A stretch of 64,000 nucleotides of DNA from Rhizobium mayense (GTDB taxonomy: Bacteria > Pseudomonadota > Alphaproteobacteria > Rhizobiales > Rhizobiaceae). The notes beneath the pieces are model-generated. The model searched no databases, was not told the DNA's origin, and was given only the letters and a program-made list of their open reading frames with translations. Positions 7,163-15,387 of this stretch are shown here, piece after piece. The position numbers and the translations under genes were made by a program. Location: contig NZ_JARFYM010000013.1 of the NCBI RefSeq assembly GCF_030272705.1, positions 1 through 64,000 on the forward strand, read 5' to 3'. The first letter of the stretch is position 1. Every line of letters starts with the position of its first letter.

Positions 7163-7495
7163 CATCTTTCTAAAAAAAATTTCGATTTTTTCTCTATCGT
7201 CTATCGCACAAGTCAAAAAGGCCGCCGACGGCGATCGACCAGGCTTTTGATGAGCTATCCAAAACCCAGGAATTTCCCAGTTTATTTCCTAGAAGCTCAT
7301 CGATCAATTTCAAAAAACATAACATAAAAACATATCGTTAGCGAGCGCCCCTCTTTCCCTCGTGACGTTATGCAATCGCAACAGCAGTCTCTGTTTCGGC
7401 AAAACTAAAAATCCAAAAATTTTACCGTTTGATAAATTTTTTATCCTGAGTTACCGTTCATTCCGCTAGCCGTTTACTATAATGAGGGAACTTCA
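7163..7495. other. AT-rich intergenic leader of preT
   Basis: About 330 bases, clearly richer in A and T than the flanks, with runs such as TTTCTAAAAAAAATTTCG. A 60-codon plus-strand frame at 7145-7327 has no ribosome site or family features and I do not call it a gene. TTTACCGTTTGATAAA at 7421-7436 resembles a degenerate RutR site (four changes from TTGACCA-N2-TGGTCAA). The preT promoter must lie here but I cannot place it. Confidence 0.4.
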
Positions 7496-8857
7496 ATGGG
7501 ACGACTGGAAACTGGAATTCATAAGGGCAGGCTGACGCCGGCCGAATATGACGCGAACTTTTCCGATCTGCATCCGCGCCTTAACGATCATGAGGCGCTG
7601 GTCGCTTCCGACCGCTGCTATTTCTGCTACGACGCGCCGTGCATGACGGCCTGTCCGACCTCAATCGACATCCCGATGTTCATCCGCCAGATCTCGACCG
7701 GCAATCCCATCGGCTCGGCCAAGACGATCTTCGACCAGAACATCCTCGGCGGCATGTGCGCCCGCGTCTGTCCCACCGAACAGCTCTGCGAGCAGGCCTG
7801 CGTCCGCAACACCGCCGAAGAGCGCCCCGTCGAAATCGGCCGCCTGCAGCGCTACGCGACCGACGCCGCAATGGACGCGAACAAGCAGTTCTATGCCCGC
7901 GCTGCCTCGACCGGCAAGAAGATCGCCGTCGTCGGCGCCGGCCCTGCCGGCCTCGCCTGCGCCCACCGTCTTGCGGTGAAAGGCCACGATGTCACCATCT
8001 TCGACGCCCGTGAAAAAGCCGGTGGCCTCAACGAATACGGTATCGCCACCTACAAGACGGTCGACGATTTCGCGCAGAAAGAGGTCGACTACGTGCTGTC
8101 GATCGGCGGCATCGACGTGAAGCATGGTCAGGCGCTCGGCCGCGATTTCAGCCTTGCCGATCTTTCGTCGCAGTATGATGCGGTCTTCCTCGGCCTCGGC
8201 CTCGCCGGCGTCAACGCGCTGCATATCGAAGGTGAGGATCTCGACGGTGTCGCTGATGCCGTTGCCTACATCGCCGATCTGCGCCAGGCGAAGGACAAGT
8301 CCGACATCGCTGTCGGTCGCCGCGTCGTTGTTCTCGGCGGCGGCATGACCGCAATCGACGCCGCCGTGCAGGCAAAGCTGCTCGGCGCCGAAGAAGTAAC
8401 GATTTGCTATCGCCGCGGCAAGGAACATATGAACGCCTCGGACTACGAGCAGGATCTCGCGGCCTCCAAAGGCGTCATCATTCGCCACTGGCTGGCGCCT
8501 AAACGCATTCTCGACAAGAACGGCAAGGTTGCCGGCATCGAGGTGGAATATACCGAGTTGCGCGACGGCAAATTGACCGGCACCGGCGATACCGGCGTCA
8601 TCGCCGCCGACCAGGTCTTCAAGGCGATCGGCCAGACGTTCGAAGCCTCCGGCCTCGGCGCATTGCGCATGGAATCCGGCCGCATCGCCATCGACGGCGA
8701 TGGCCGGACCTCGCTCGGCGGCGTCTGGGCCGGTGGCGACTGCGTTCTCGGCGGCGACGACCTAACGGTCTCTGCCGTTGCACAGGGCCGTGACGCGGCC
8801 GAATCCATCAACCGCGCGCTCGGCTCCGCCGCGCAGCCGACTGTTGCCGTCGCTTGA
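7496..8857 (+). CDS. preT: NAD-dependent dihydropyrimidine dehydrogenase subunit PreT
   Basis: 453 residues, cytoplasmic. The N-terminal 110 residues carry two Cys clusters (CYFCYDAPCMTACP and CARVCPTEQLCEQAC), the GltD-type double 4Fe-4S domain; then comes an FAD site (VVGAGPAGLACAHRLAVKG near residue 145) and an NAD(P) site (VVVLGGGMTAIDAAVQ near 280). With PreA it reduces uracil and thymine to dihydrouracil and dihydrothymine, step one of reductive pyrimidine catabolism (or the reverse reaction). A 13-base gap and a strong AAGGAGGA site lead into preA. The neighbourhood with hydA, hyuC and rutR supports this over a generic glutamate synthase small subunit. Confidence 0.93.
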   Translation: MGRLETGIHKGRLTPAEYDANFSDLHPRLNDHEALVASDRCYFCYDAPCMTACPTSIDIPMFIRQISTGNPIGSAKTIFDQNILGGMCARVCPTEQLCEQACVRNTAEERPVEIGRLQRYATDAAMDANKQFYARAASTGKKIAVVGAGPAGLACAHRLAVKGHDVTIFDAREKAGGLNEYGIATYKTVDDFAQKEVDYVLSIGGIDVKHGQALGRDFSLADLSSQYDAVFLGLGLAGVNALHIEGEDLDGVADAVAYIADLRQAKDKSDIAVGRRVVVLGGGMTAIDAAVQAKLLGAEEVTICYRRGKEHMNASDYEQDLAASKGVIIRHWLAPKRILDKNGKVAGIEVEYTELRDGKLTGTGDTGVIAADQVFKAIGQTFEASGLGALRMESGRIAIDGDGRTSLGGVWAGGDCVLGGDDLTVSAVAQGRDAAESINRALGSAAQPTVAVA

Positions 8858-8870
8858 AGGAGGAATTGAT

Positions 8871-10184
8871 ATGGCTGATCTCCGCAATAATTTCGTCGGC
8901 ATCAAATCTCCGAACCCGTTCTGGCTCGCTTCGGCGCCGCCGACCGACAAGGCCTACAACGTCGAACGCGCCTTCAAGGCGGGCTGGGGCGGTGTCGTCT
9001 GGAAGACACTCGGCGAGGAAGGCCCGCCCGTCGTCAACGTCAATGGCCCGCGTTATGGCGCAATCTGGGGGGCTGACCGCCGTCTGCTCGGCCTCAACAA
9101 TATCGAGCTGATCACCGATCGCGACCTCTTCACCAATCTGCGCGAAATGAAGCAGGTGAAGATGAACTGGCCGGATCGCGCCCTCATCGCTTCGATCATG
9201 GTTCCCTGCGTCGAAGACGCATGGAAGGCGATCCTGCCGCTGGTGGAGGAAACCAACGCTGACGGCATCGAGCTCAATTTCGGCTGTCCACACGGCATGT
9301 CCGAACGCGGCATGGGTTCCGCGGTCGGCCAGGTGCCGGAATATATCGAGATGGTGGTGCGCTGGTGCAAGCAATATACCCGCATGCCCGTCATCACCAA
9401 GCTGACGCCGAACATCACCGACATCCGCAAACCCGCTCGCGCCGCCAAGGCTGGCGGCACCGACGCCGTATCGCTGATCAACACCATCAACTCGATCGTC
9501 TCTGTCGATCTCGACAATTTCGCACCGAACCCGACGATCGGCGGCAAGGGCAGCCACGGCGGCTATTGCGGCCCGGCGGTCAAGCCGATCGCGCTCAACA
9601 TGGTGGCCGAGATCGCGCGCGATCACGAAACCAACGGCCTGCCGATCTCCGGCATCGGCGGTATCACCACCTGGCGTGACGCGGCGGAATTCCTGGCCCT
9701 CGGCGCCGGCAACGTGCAGGTGTGCACCGCAGCAATGACCTACGGCTTCAAGATCGTTCAGGAGATGATATCAGGCCTCTCCGACTGGATGGACGAAAAG
9801 GGCCACCGCAATCTCGATGACATCATCGGACGTGCAGTGCCGAACGTTTCCGACTGGCAGTATCTCAACCTCAACTACATCGCCAAGGCAAAGATCGATC
9901 AGGACGCCTGCATCAAATGCGGTCGCTGCTACATCGCCTGTGAAGACACCTCGCACCAGGCGATCACCAACATGGTGGACGGCATCAGGCATTTCGAGGT
10001 GATCGATGAGGAATGCGTCGGCTGCAACCTCTGCGTCAGCGTCTGTCCGGTCGAAAACTGCATCACCATGGAAGCCTTGCCGGCAGGCGCCCTCGACAAG
10101 CGCACCGGCAAAACCGTCGACCCGAACTATGCCAACTGGACGACCCATCCAAACAATCCGATGGCCCGGCAGGCGGCGGAGTAA
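8871..10184 (+). CDS. preA: NAD-dependent dihydropyrimidine dehydrogenase subunit PreA
   Basis: 437 residues from ATG 8871, after AAGGAGGA. Residues 1-310 form a dihydroorotate dehydrogenase-like TIM barrel with FMN; ELNFGCPHGMSERGMGSAVG near residue 130 carries the active-site Cys region and GIGGITTWRDAAEF the phosphate-binding strand. The C-terminus has two 4Fe-4S motifs, CIKCGRCYIACED and CVGCNLCVSVCPVENC, that take electrons from PreT. The frame is open upstream into preT but the ribosome site fixes the start. Together PreTA make dihydropyrimidines that HydA (13365) then opens. Confidence 0.94.
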   Translation: MADLRNNFVGIKSPNPFWLASAPPTDKAYNVERAFKAGWGGVVWKTLGEEGPPVVNVNGPRYGAIWGADRRLLGLNNIELITDRDLFTNLREMKQVKMNWPDRALIASIMVPCVEDAWKAILPLVEETNADGIELNFGCPHGMSERGMGSAVGQVPEYIEMVVRWCKQYTRMPVITKLTPNITDIRKPARAAKAGGTDAVSLINTINSIVSVDLDNFAPNPTIGGKGSHGGYCGPAVKPIALNMVAEIARDHETNGLPISGIGGITTWRDAAEFLALGAGNVQVCTAAMTYGFKIVQEMISGLSDWMDEKGHRNLDDIIGRAVPNVSDWQYLNLNYIAKAKIDQDACIKCGRCYIACEDTSHQAITNMVDGIRHFEVIDEECVGCNLCVSVCPVENCITMEALPAGALDKRTGKTVDPNYANWTTHPNNPMARQAAE

Positions 10185-10239
10185 GAGCAGCACAGTATTG
10201 AACAACACCCTGCCCGGAGTGTTCCGGGCGGGCGCGTGG

Positions 10240-10755
10240 TCACCAAAACTTGAGAATATTATCTTCCTGGGCAACCTGTATTTCTTCCGGCATCCGTTCG
10301 ATGGCGCGGAGATAGCTCTGTGCGGTCTTGTCGGGTGAGCGCTTGCCCTGCTCCCAGTTGCGAAGCGTTTCCAGGTCGATCCCGTAGCGAAGTGCAAATT
10401 GCTCCTGAGTAAGCTGCAGCTTCCGGCGAATTTCCCTGACATCGATCGGACGGAAGGCTACCGCGTTGACGACGAGGCCGGTATCCTCCAACTCGCGTGC
10501 AAGATCGGCATGGCTTTCGACATGTGGCACGAGAATAGTCACCTGCCCTTTCTCCATCGCCCGCTCGACCGCTTTCTTTGCCGCAAGCAAGGACATTCCG
10601 CCTTTCACCAATGCACGAACCGCGGATATGGACCGAAAGCCTTTCACTGGTGAGTCAAGGCGAAGGGATATTGCGGCGGGCGAACCGGACTGGCCGCGGT
10701 TTACGCCCTCGACCGGCCCCAGTCGTTCGAACCGCTCCTTCAACGACGAGTTCAT
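10240..10755 (-). CDS. XRE-family helix-turn-helix regulator with an unusual N-terminal domain
   Basis: 171 residues from ATG 10755. Residues 105-155 (REIRRKLQLTQEQFALRYGI, then LETLRNWEQGKR) form a typical HTH_3 DNA-binding domain. Residues 42-102 (SISAVRALVKGGMSLLAAKK ... LARELEDTGLVVNAVAF) look to me like a ribosomal L7/L12-type C-terminal or ClpS-like fold: short strand, two helices with GGMSLLAAKKAVE, strand, helix, strand. That is an inference from the pattern. The start overlaps the preceding frame by about 100 bases. GGAGG stands 12 bases before the ATG. It could be the antitoxin or regulator half of a two-gene unit. It interrupts the pyrimidine genes, on the opposite strand to preTA and hyuC-hydA. 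Confidence 0.7.
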   Translation of the reverse strand: MNSSLKERFERLGPVEGVNRGQSGSPAAISLRLDSPVKGFRSISAVRALVKGGMSLLAAKKAVERAMEKGQVTILVPHVESHADLARELEDTGLVVNAVAFRPIDVREIRRKLQLTQEQFALRYGIDLETLRNWEQGKRSPDKTAQSYLRAIERMPEEIQVAQEDNILKFW

Positions 10756-11005
10756 GACAATCCATATCCTCCATGGCGATATCCGCCAAATTCCTGAGCC
10801 GATGCGCCCCAAGGTCGTTCATCGAAATATCCTCACCCTGGATATGGAATCCGCGAAGATAGAGGGCGTCGCCGACCATCTCGGGCTCCGCCATTACCGA
10901 AATCACGCCGTCCGGCGTATGAATCTCGACCGTATATACCGGCTGATATGTGGCTTCGTGCACGAAATAAAAGGCAATATCGTCTTTGGTCCACATCAAT
11001 TTCAT
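10655..11005 (-). CDS. Conserved-looking hypothetical protein overlapping the XRE gene
   Basis: 116 residues from ATG 11005; TTG 11029 would add eight residues. The sequence has mixed strands (TYQPVYTVEIHTPDGVISVM) and ends in a basic tail with VVEGAVRTTGAGRGRKPRP. I do not recognise a named family. It ends 100 bases inside the XRE gene in another frame, so translation of the two is probably coupled. Composition and codon use look native. No toxin catalytic motif is seen, so a toxin-antitoxin reading would be a guess based only on gene order. Confidence 0.6.
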   Translation of the reverse strand: MKLMWTKDDIAFYFVHEATYQPVYTVEIHTPDGVISVMAEPEMVGDALYLRGFHIQGEDISMNDLGAHRLRNLADIAMEDMDCHELVVEGAVRTTGAGRGRKPRPVRFARRNIPSP

Positions 11006-11115
11006 AGGCCATTGACCGACAAAAATCAAGATCTAAACTATTATTTGCACAACCATATAGAGCAGAACTTCCTGATACATTCCTAATTTCCAGGCCAAAT
11101 GATCTGCGCGGCCGC

Positions 11116-11760
11116 CTACGACTGCCGAATGCCGAGCCCATCGACGAAAAGCTTTTCCAGATAGCGCGCCGCATCCTCGAAACGCCCCTCGCCTGAATGT
11201 TCCTGCCCGAGCACGGCGCGCACCTGTACGTCGAAGTCCGCATAATGCTGCGTCGTCGACCAAATGGAGAAGATCAGGTGATAGGGATCGCACTTGGCGA
11301 TCTTGCCGGCCTTCGCCCAGGCGCGGATGACCTCGGCCTTTTCGTCGACAAGGCTCTTCAGCGGCCCTCGAAGCTCGTCCTCGACATGCGGCGCGCCCTG
11401 CAGCATCTCATTGGCGAACAGGCGGCTTTCCCGCGGGAAATCGCGGGCCATTTCGAGCTTGCGGCGGATGTAGGAGCGGATCTCGCTTTCGGGGTTGCCA
11501 TTGGCGTCGAATGCACGCAGCGGCTCCAGCCAGGTAAACAGCACCCGGTCGATCAGCGCGCGGTGCATGGCCTCCTTCGTGCGGAAATAATAGAGCAGAT
11601 TGGGTTTCGACATGCCGGCGACTTCCGCGATCTGGTCGATGGTCGAGCCGCGAAAGCCATGCACTGAAAATACGTCCAGCGCGGCTTCGAGTATCACTTC
11701 CTCTTTTTCTTCCTGAATGCGGGTGCGGCGTTGCGTCTTGGCGGCTCTGGGGATGGCCAT
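11116..11760 (-). CDS. rutR: TetR-family pyrimidine-responsive regulator RutR
   Basis: 214 residues. Residues 15-65 hold the TetR DNA-binding domain: ALDVFSVHGFRGSTIDQIAE and AGMSKPNLLYYFRTKEAMHR. The C-terminal part (SRLFANEMLQGAPHVEDELR, then CDPYHLIFSIWSTTQHYADF) matches the RutR ligand domain, which binds uracil or thymine in E. coli and then leaves DNA. A strong AAGGAGA site precedes the ATG. It is divergent from hyuC-hydA, and a near-perfect RutR operator lies in the shared gap, so it very likely represses hyuC-hydA and perhaps itself until pyrimidine is present. Confidence 0.93.
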   Translation of the reverse strand: MAIPRAAKTQRRTRIQEEKEEVILEAALDVFSVHGFRGSTIDQIAEVAGMSKPNLLYYFRTKEAMHRALIDRVLFTWLEPLRAFDANGNPESEIRSYIRRKLEMARDFPRESRLFANEMLQGAPHVEDELRGPLKSLVDEKAEVIRAWAKAGKIAKCDPYHLIFSIWSTTQHYADFDVQVRAVLGQEHSGEGRFEDAARYLEKLFVDGLGIRQS

Positions 11761-11905
11761 ATCTGCTTTGTTTCTCCTTGAAATCCAAGCTCTTCGGCCA
11801 AGCCCTCATTCATCCCGCCGACGCTTTAGATTTGAGCAATTGCCTATAATTTTGTCGGGAATTTTCGTGCTTTTCGTCTTGAGCGCCGCCACGGAAGTTG
11901 TAATG

Positions 11906-11921
11906 TTTACCAATCGGTCAA
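11906..11921. promoter_or_regulatory. RutR operator
   Basis: TTTACCAATCGGTCAA differs from the E. coli RutR consensus TTGACCA-N2-TGGTCAA at two of fourteen fixed positions and keeps the dyad. It lies 145 bases before the rutR ATG and 165 before hyuC, the expected place for shared control. The rest of the 325-base gap (11761-12085) shows no other feature. Confidence 0.8.
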
Positions 11922-12085
11922 ATTATCCGTCAGATGTCTTATAAAGGCAACCGGCGATTTCCCGGGGCGAGAAAAACAAACAAGCGCTCTGGGCAACGAC
12001 CAACGGGAACAATTGGGCATGCGCCTTGCATGACCCGGGATAAACAGGTGAGGATTGCATCATGGTGGCAGCGCCAGGAGAAAAC

Positions 12086-13315
12086 ATGCGTATCAATGGC
12101 GATCGCCTTTGGGACGCACTGATGGACATGGCTAAGATCGGCCCCGGCATTGCCGGCGGCAACAATCGCCAGACGCTGACCGACGCCGACGCCGAAGGCC
12201 GCAGCCTTTTCAAGACGTGGTGCGAAAACGCCGGACTGAAAATCGGCGTCGACAAGATGGGCACGATGTTCGCCACCCGCGCCGGCGCCGATCCGAACGC
12301 GCTGCCGGTCTATGTCGGCTCGCATCTCGACACCCAACCGACGGGCGGCAAATATGATGGCGTGCTCGGCGTGCTTAGTGCGCTCGAAGTCGTGCGCACG
12401 ATGAACGACCTCGGCATCAAGACCAAACATCCGATCGTGGTCACCAACTGGACCAATGAAGAGGGCGCGCGTTTCGCACCCGCCATGCTCGCCTCCGGCG
12501 TCTTCGCCGGCATGCATTCTCTGGACTATGCCTATGGCCGCAAGGACCCGGAGGGCAAGACCTTTGGCGAGGAGCTGAAGCGCATCGGCTGGCTCGGCGA
12601 CGAAGAGGTAGGCGCGCGCAAGATGCACGCCTATTTCGAATATCACATCGAGCAGGGCCCGATCCTCGAAGCCGAGGACAAGACCATCGGCGTCGTCACG
12701 CACTGTCAGGGCCTGTGGTGGCTGGAATTCACGCTGACCGGCAAGGAAGCGCATACCGGCTCGACGCCGATGAACATGCGCGTCAATGCCGGGCTTGCCA
12801 TGTCGCGGATCATCGAAATGGTGCAGGGCGTGGCTATGGAAAACCAGCCGGGCGCCGTCGGCGGCGTCGGCCAAGTCTTCTTCTCGCCGAATTCACGCAA
12901 CGTGCTGCCCGGCAAGGTGGTCTTCACGGTCGACATCCGCACGCCCGACAAGGAAAAGCTCGATCGCATGCGCGCCAAGATCGAGGCGGAAGCGCCTGTC
13001 ATCTGCGACGCCCTCGGCGTCGGCTGCTCCGTCGAGGCTATCGGTCATTTCGCGCCGGTGACCTTCGACCCGAAGCTTGTGACAGCCGTTCGCAACGCTG
13101 CCGAGAAGCTCGGCTACAGCCACATGAACATCATCTCCGGCGCCGGTCACGACGCCTGCTGGGCCGCCAAGGTGGCGCCGGCCACCATGGTCATGTGCCC
13201 CTGCGTCGGCGGCTTGTCGCACAACGAGGCGGAAGAAATTTCCAAGGAATGGGCGACCGCGGGCGCGGATGTCCTGTTCCATGCAGTCCTGGAGACTGCG
13301 GAGATCGTGGCGTGA
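12086..13315 (+). CDS. hyuC: Zn-dependent amidohydrolase, probable beta-ureidopropionase (HyuC/AllC family)
   Basis: 409 residues from ATG 12086, placed by the CAGGAG five bases before it; ATG 12062 is a weaker alternative. Peptidase M20 fold: metal ligands in VGSHLDTQPTGGKYDGVLG, NEEGARF and YHIEQGP; dimerisation domain with EAHTGSTPMNMR; C-terminal ISGAGHDACW. The family cleaves N-carbamoyl amino acids or allantoate. Beside preTA and hydA the likely substrate is N-carbamoyl-beta-alanine (or its methyl form), released as beta-alanine, CO2 and ammonia, the third step of reductive pyrimidine breakdown. Allantoate amidohydrolase is the main alternative. RutR operator upstream. Confidence 0.88.
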   Translation: MRINGDRLWDALMDMAKIGPGIAGGNNRQTLTDADAEGRSLFKTWCENAGLKIGVDKMGTMFATRAGADPNALPVYVGSHLDTQPTGGKYDGVLGVLSALEVVRTMNDLGIKTKHPIVVTNWTNEEGARFAPAMLASGVFAGMHSLDYAYGRKDPEGKTFGEELKRIGWLGDEEVGARKMHAYFEYHIEQGPILEAEDKTIGVVTHCQGLWWLEFTLTGKEAHTGSTPMNMRVNAGLAMSRIIEMVQGVAMENQPGAVGGVGQVFFSPNSRNVLPGKVVFTVDIRTPDKEKLDRMRAKIEAEAPVICDALGVGCSVEAIGHFAPVTFDPKLVTAVRNAAEKLGYSHMNIISGAGHDACWAAKVAPATMVMCPCVGGLSHNEAEEISKEWATAGADVLFHAVLETAEIVA

Positions 13316-13364
13316 CACCCCTCTTCACGCGGCACCAGAAATTCACATATCGGGAGCAGACACC

Positions 13365-14819
13365 ATGAGCACAGTCATCAAGGGTGGAACCATCGTCACG
13401 GCGGATCTGACCTATAAGGCCGATGTCAAGATCGACGGCGGCAAGGTTGTCGAGATCGGGCAGAACCTTTCCGGCAATGAAGTTCTCGACGCATCCGGCT
13501 GCTATGTCATGCCCGGCGGCATTGACCCGCATACGCATCTCGAAATGCCGTTCATGGGCACCTATTCCTCCGACGATTTCGAGAGTGGCACGCGGGCGGC
13601 TCTCGCGGGCGGCACGACGATGGTGGTGGATTTCGCTCTGCCTTCGCCCGGCCAATCGCTGCTCGAAGCGCTGACCATGTGGGACAACAAGTCGACGCGG
13701 GCAAACTGCGATTACTCCTTCCACATGGCGATTACCTGGTGGGGCGAGCAGGTCTTCAACGAGATGGAAGCCGTCGTCCGCGAGAAAGGTATCAACACCT
13801 TCAAGCATTTCATGGCCTATAAGGGCGCGCTGATGGTGGATGACGACGAGATGTTCTCGTCCTTCCAACGCTGTGCCGAGCTCGGTGCCCTCCCCCTCGT
13901 TCACGCCGAGAACGGCGACGTGGTGGCACAGATGCAAGCGAAACTGCTCGCGGAAGGCAATAATGGTCCGGAAGCGCACGCCTATTCCCGCCCGGCAGAG
14001 GTCGAAGGCGAAGCGACGAACCGCGCCATCATGATCGCCGACATGGCCGGCAGCCCGGTCTATATCGTGCACACCTCCTGCGAACAGGCGCATGAAGCCA
14101 TTCGCCGGGCACGTCAGAAGGGCATGCGCGTCTATGGCGAGCCATTGATCCAGCACCTGACGCTCGATGAAAGCGAATATTCCAATCCCGATTGGGACCA
14201 TGCCGCCCGCCGCGTCATGTCGCCGCCGTTCCGCAACAAGCAGCATCAGGACAGCCTGTGGGCCGGCCTTGCCTCCGGTTCGCTGCAGGTGGTCGCGACC
14301 GATCATTGCGCCTTCACGACCGAACAGAAGCGTTTCGGCCTCGGCGATTTCACCAAGATTCCCAACGGCACCGGCGGCCTCGAAGACCGCATGCCGATGC
14401 TCTGGACCCACGGTGTCAACACCGGTCGTCTGACGATGAACGAGTTCGTGGCGGTGACTTCGACCAATATCGCGAAGATCCTCAACGTCTATCCGAAGAA
14501 GGGCGCGATCCTCGTCGGCGCCGACGCCGATCTCGTCGTCTGGGATCCGAAGCGTTCGAAGACCATCGCCGCCAAGACGCAGCAGTCGTCGATCGACTAC
14601 AATGTCTTCGAGGGCAAGGTGGTGACTGGTCTGCCGCGCTATACGCTGACCCGCGGCGTGGTTGCCATCGAAGAAAGCACGGTCAAGACGCAGCAAGGCC
14701 ATGGCGAATTCGTCAAGCGTGAGCCGTTCACCGCCGTCAACCGCGCGCTCTCGACCTGGAAAGATGTCACCGCGCCGCGCAAGGTTCAGCGCAGCGGTAT
14801 CCCGGCGAGCGGGGTGTAA
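13365..14819 (+). CDS. hydA: Dihydropyrimidinase HydA (D-hydantoinase family)
   Basis: 484 residues from ATG 13365 after CGGGAG; the frame is open into hyuC but the N-terminus MSTVIKGGTIVTADLTYKAD is typical. Amidohydrolase barrel: GGIDPHTHLEMPF binds the first zinc pair, the carboxylated Lys is in HFMAYKGALMV, further His ligands are in PLVHAENGD and YIVHTS, and the Asp in VATDHCAFT. It opens dihydrouracil or dihydrothymine to the N-carbamoyl amino acid, step two of the pathway. It lies 50 bases after hyuC in the same direction, so one RutR-controlled operon is likely. Confidence 0.95.
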   Translation: MSTVIKGGTIVTADLTYKADVKIDGGKVVEIGQNLSGNEVLDASGCYVMPGGIDPHTHLEMPFMGTYSSDDFESGTRAALAGGTTMVVDFALPSPGQSLLEALTMWDNKSTRANCDYSFHMAITWWGEQVFNEMEAVVREKGINTFKHFMAYKGALMVDDDEMFSSFQRCAELGALPLVHAENGDVVAQMQAKLLAEGNNGPEAHAYSRPAEVEGEATNRAIMIADMAGSPVYIVHTSCEQAHEAIRRARQKGMRVYGEPLIQHLTLDESEYSNPDWDHAARRVMSPPFRNKQHQDSLWAGLASGSLQVVATDHCAFTTEQKRFGLGDFTKIPNGTGGLEDRMPMLWTHGVNTGRLTMNEFVAVTSTNIAKILNVYPKKGAILVGADADLVVWDPKRSKTIAAKTQQSSIDYNVFEGKVVTGLPRYTLTRGVVAIEESTVKTQQGHGEFVKREPFTAVNRALSTWKDVTAPRKVQRSGIPASGV

Positions 14820-14849
14820 CGCTTGGCAACGGCATTCCGGTCCATTAGC

Positions 14850-15263
14850 TCACAACGGCACATGCCGCTCCAGATCCGGCAGCAAAACAACACTTTCCTG
14901 TTCGTTCGGATCGGTGCGGGCAATGATGGCTGTCGCCGGCTGGTCACTGAGATTGGCCGGCAAATGCGGCACGCCGGCCGGAATGTAAAACATCTCGCCG
15001 GCGCGAACGATAACATGCTCTTCCAATTGATCGCCGAACCAGCAATGCGTCTCGCCGGCCAGCGCATAGATCGCCGTCTCATGCGACACATGCATGTGCG
15101 CCTTGGCACGTCCGCCGGGCGGGATCGTCAGAAGATGCATGCAGATGCCGGTCGAGCCGACTGTCTCGGCGGCAATTCCCTCGAAATAGTTGAAGCCTTG
15201 TTTCCCGGCATAGGTGCTGCCGGGCTGCACAACGCGGCAGGTGGGCTTCGATGAAACGCTCAT
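14850..15263 (-). CDS. Small cupin-domain protein
   Basis: 137 residues, a single cupin barrel. Metal-binding motif 1 is seen as HMHVSHETAIYALAGE and motif 2 as GEMFYIPAGVPHLPANL. Substrate cannot be told from this fold. It stands convergent to hydA and divergent from the ABC transporter operon, so it may belong to pyrimidine use, for example handling a downstream three-carbon product, but that is inference from position only. Its leader shares the 124-base gap 15264-15387 with the transporter; I see no RutR site there. Confidence 0.75.
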   Translation of the reverse strand: MSVSSKPTCRVVQPGSTYAGKQGFNYFEGIAAETVGSTGICMHLLTIPPGGRAKAHMHVSHETAIYALAGETHCWFGDQLEEHVIVRAGEMFYIPAGVPHLPANLSDQPATAIIARTDPNEQESVVLLPDLERHVPL

Positions 15264-15387
15264 GCCATTCCTCCATAATATTCTATAGTTCTGCGGTATC
15301 CTCAGGTACTAAAACCAGCGCGATGCCAAGTAGAATAACACGCAATCCGCCTCGCCTGCGCGGCGAAAACATGACTGGTAGGTGTTA

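Noticed and set aside
7145-7327. 60-codon ORF in the gap before preT
   Set aside because: No ribosome site, unusual basic composition, AT-rich DNA; nothing supports translation.
10212-10229. Terminator between preA and the XRE gene
   Set aside because: GCCCGGA/TCCGGGC stem is only 7 bp and no T run follows on either strand.
15264-15387. TPP riboswitch before the NMT1-type ABC operon
   Set aside because: The conserved thi-box bases (CTGAGA and the distal ACCTGAT-like part) are absent.
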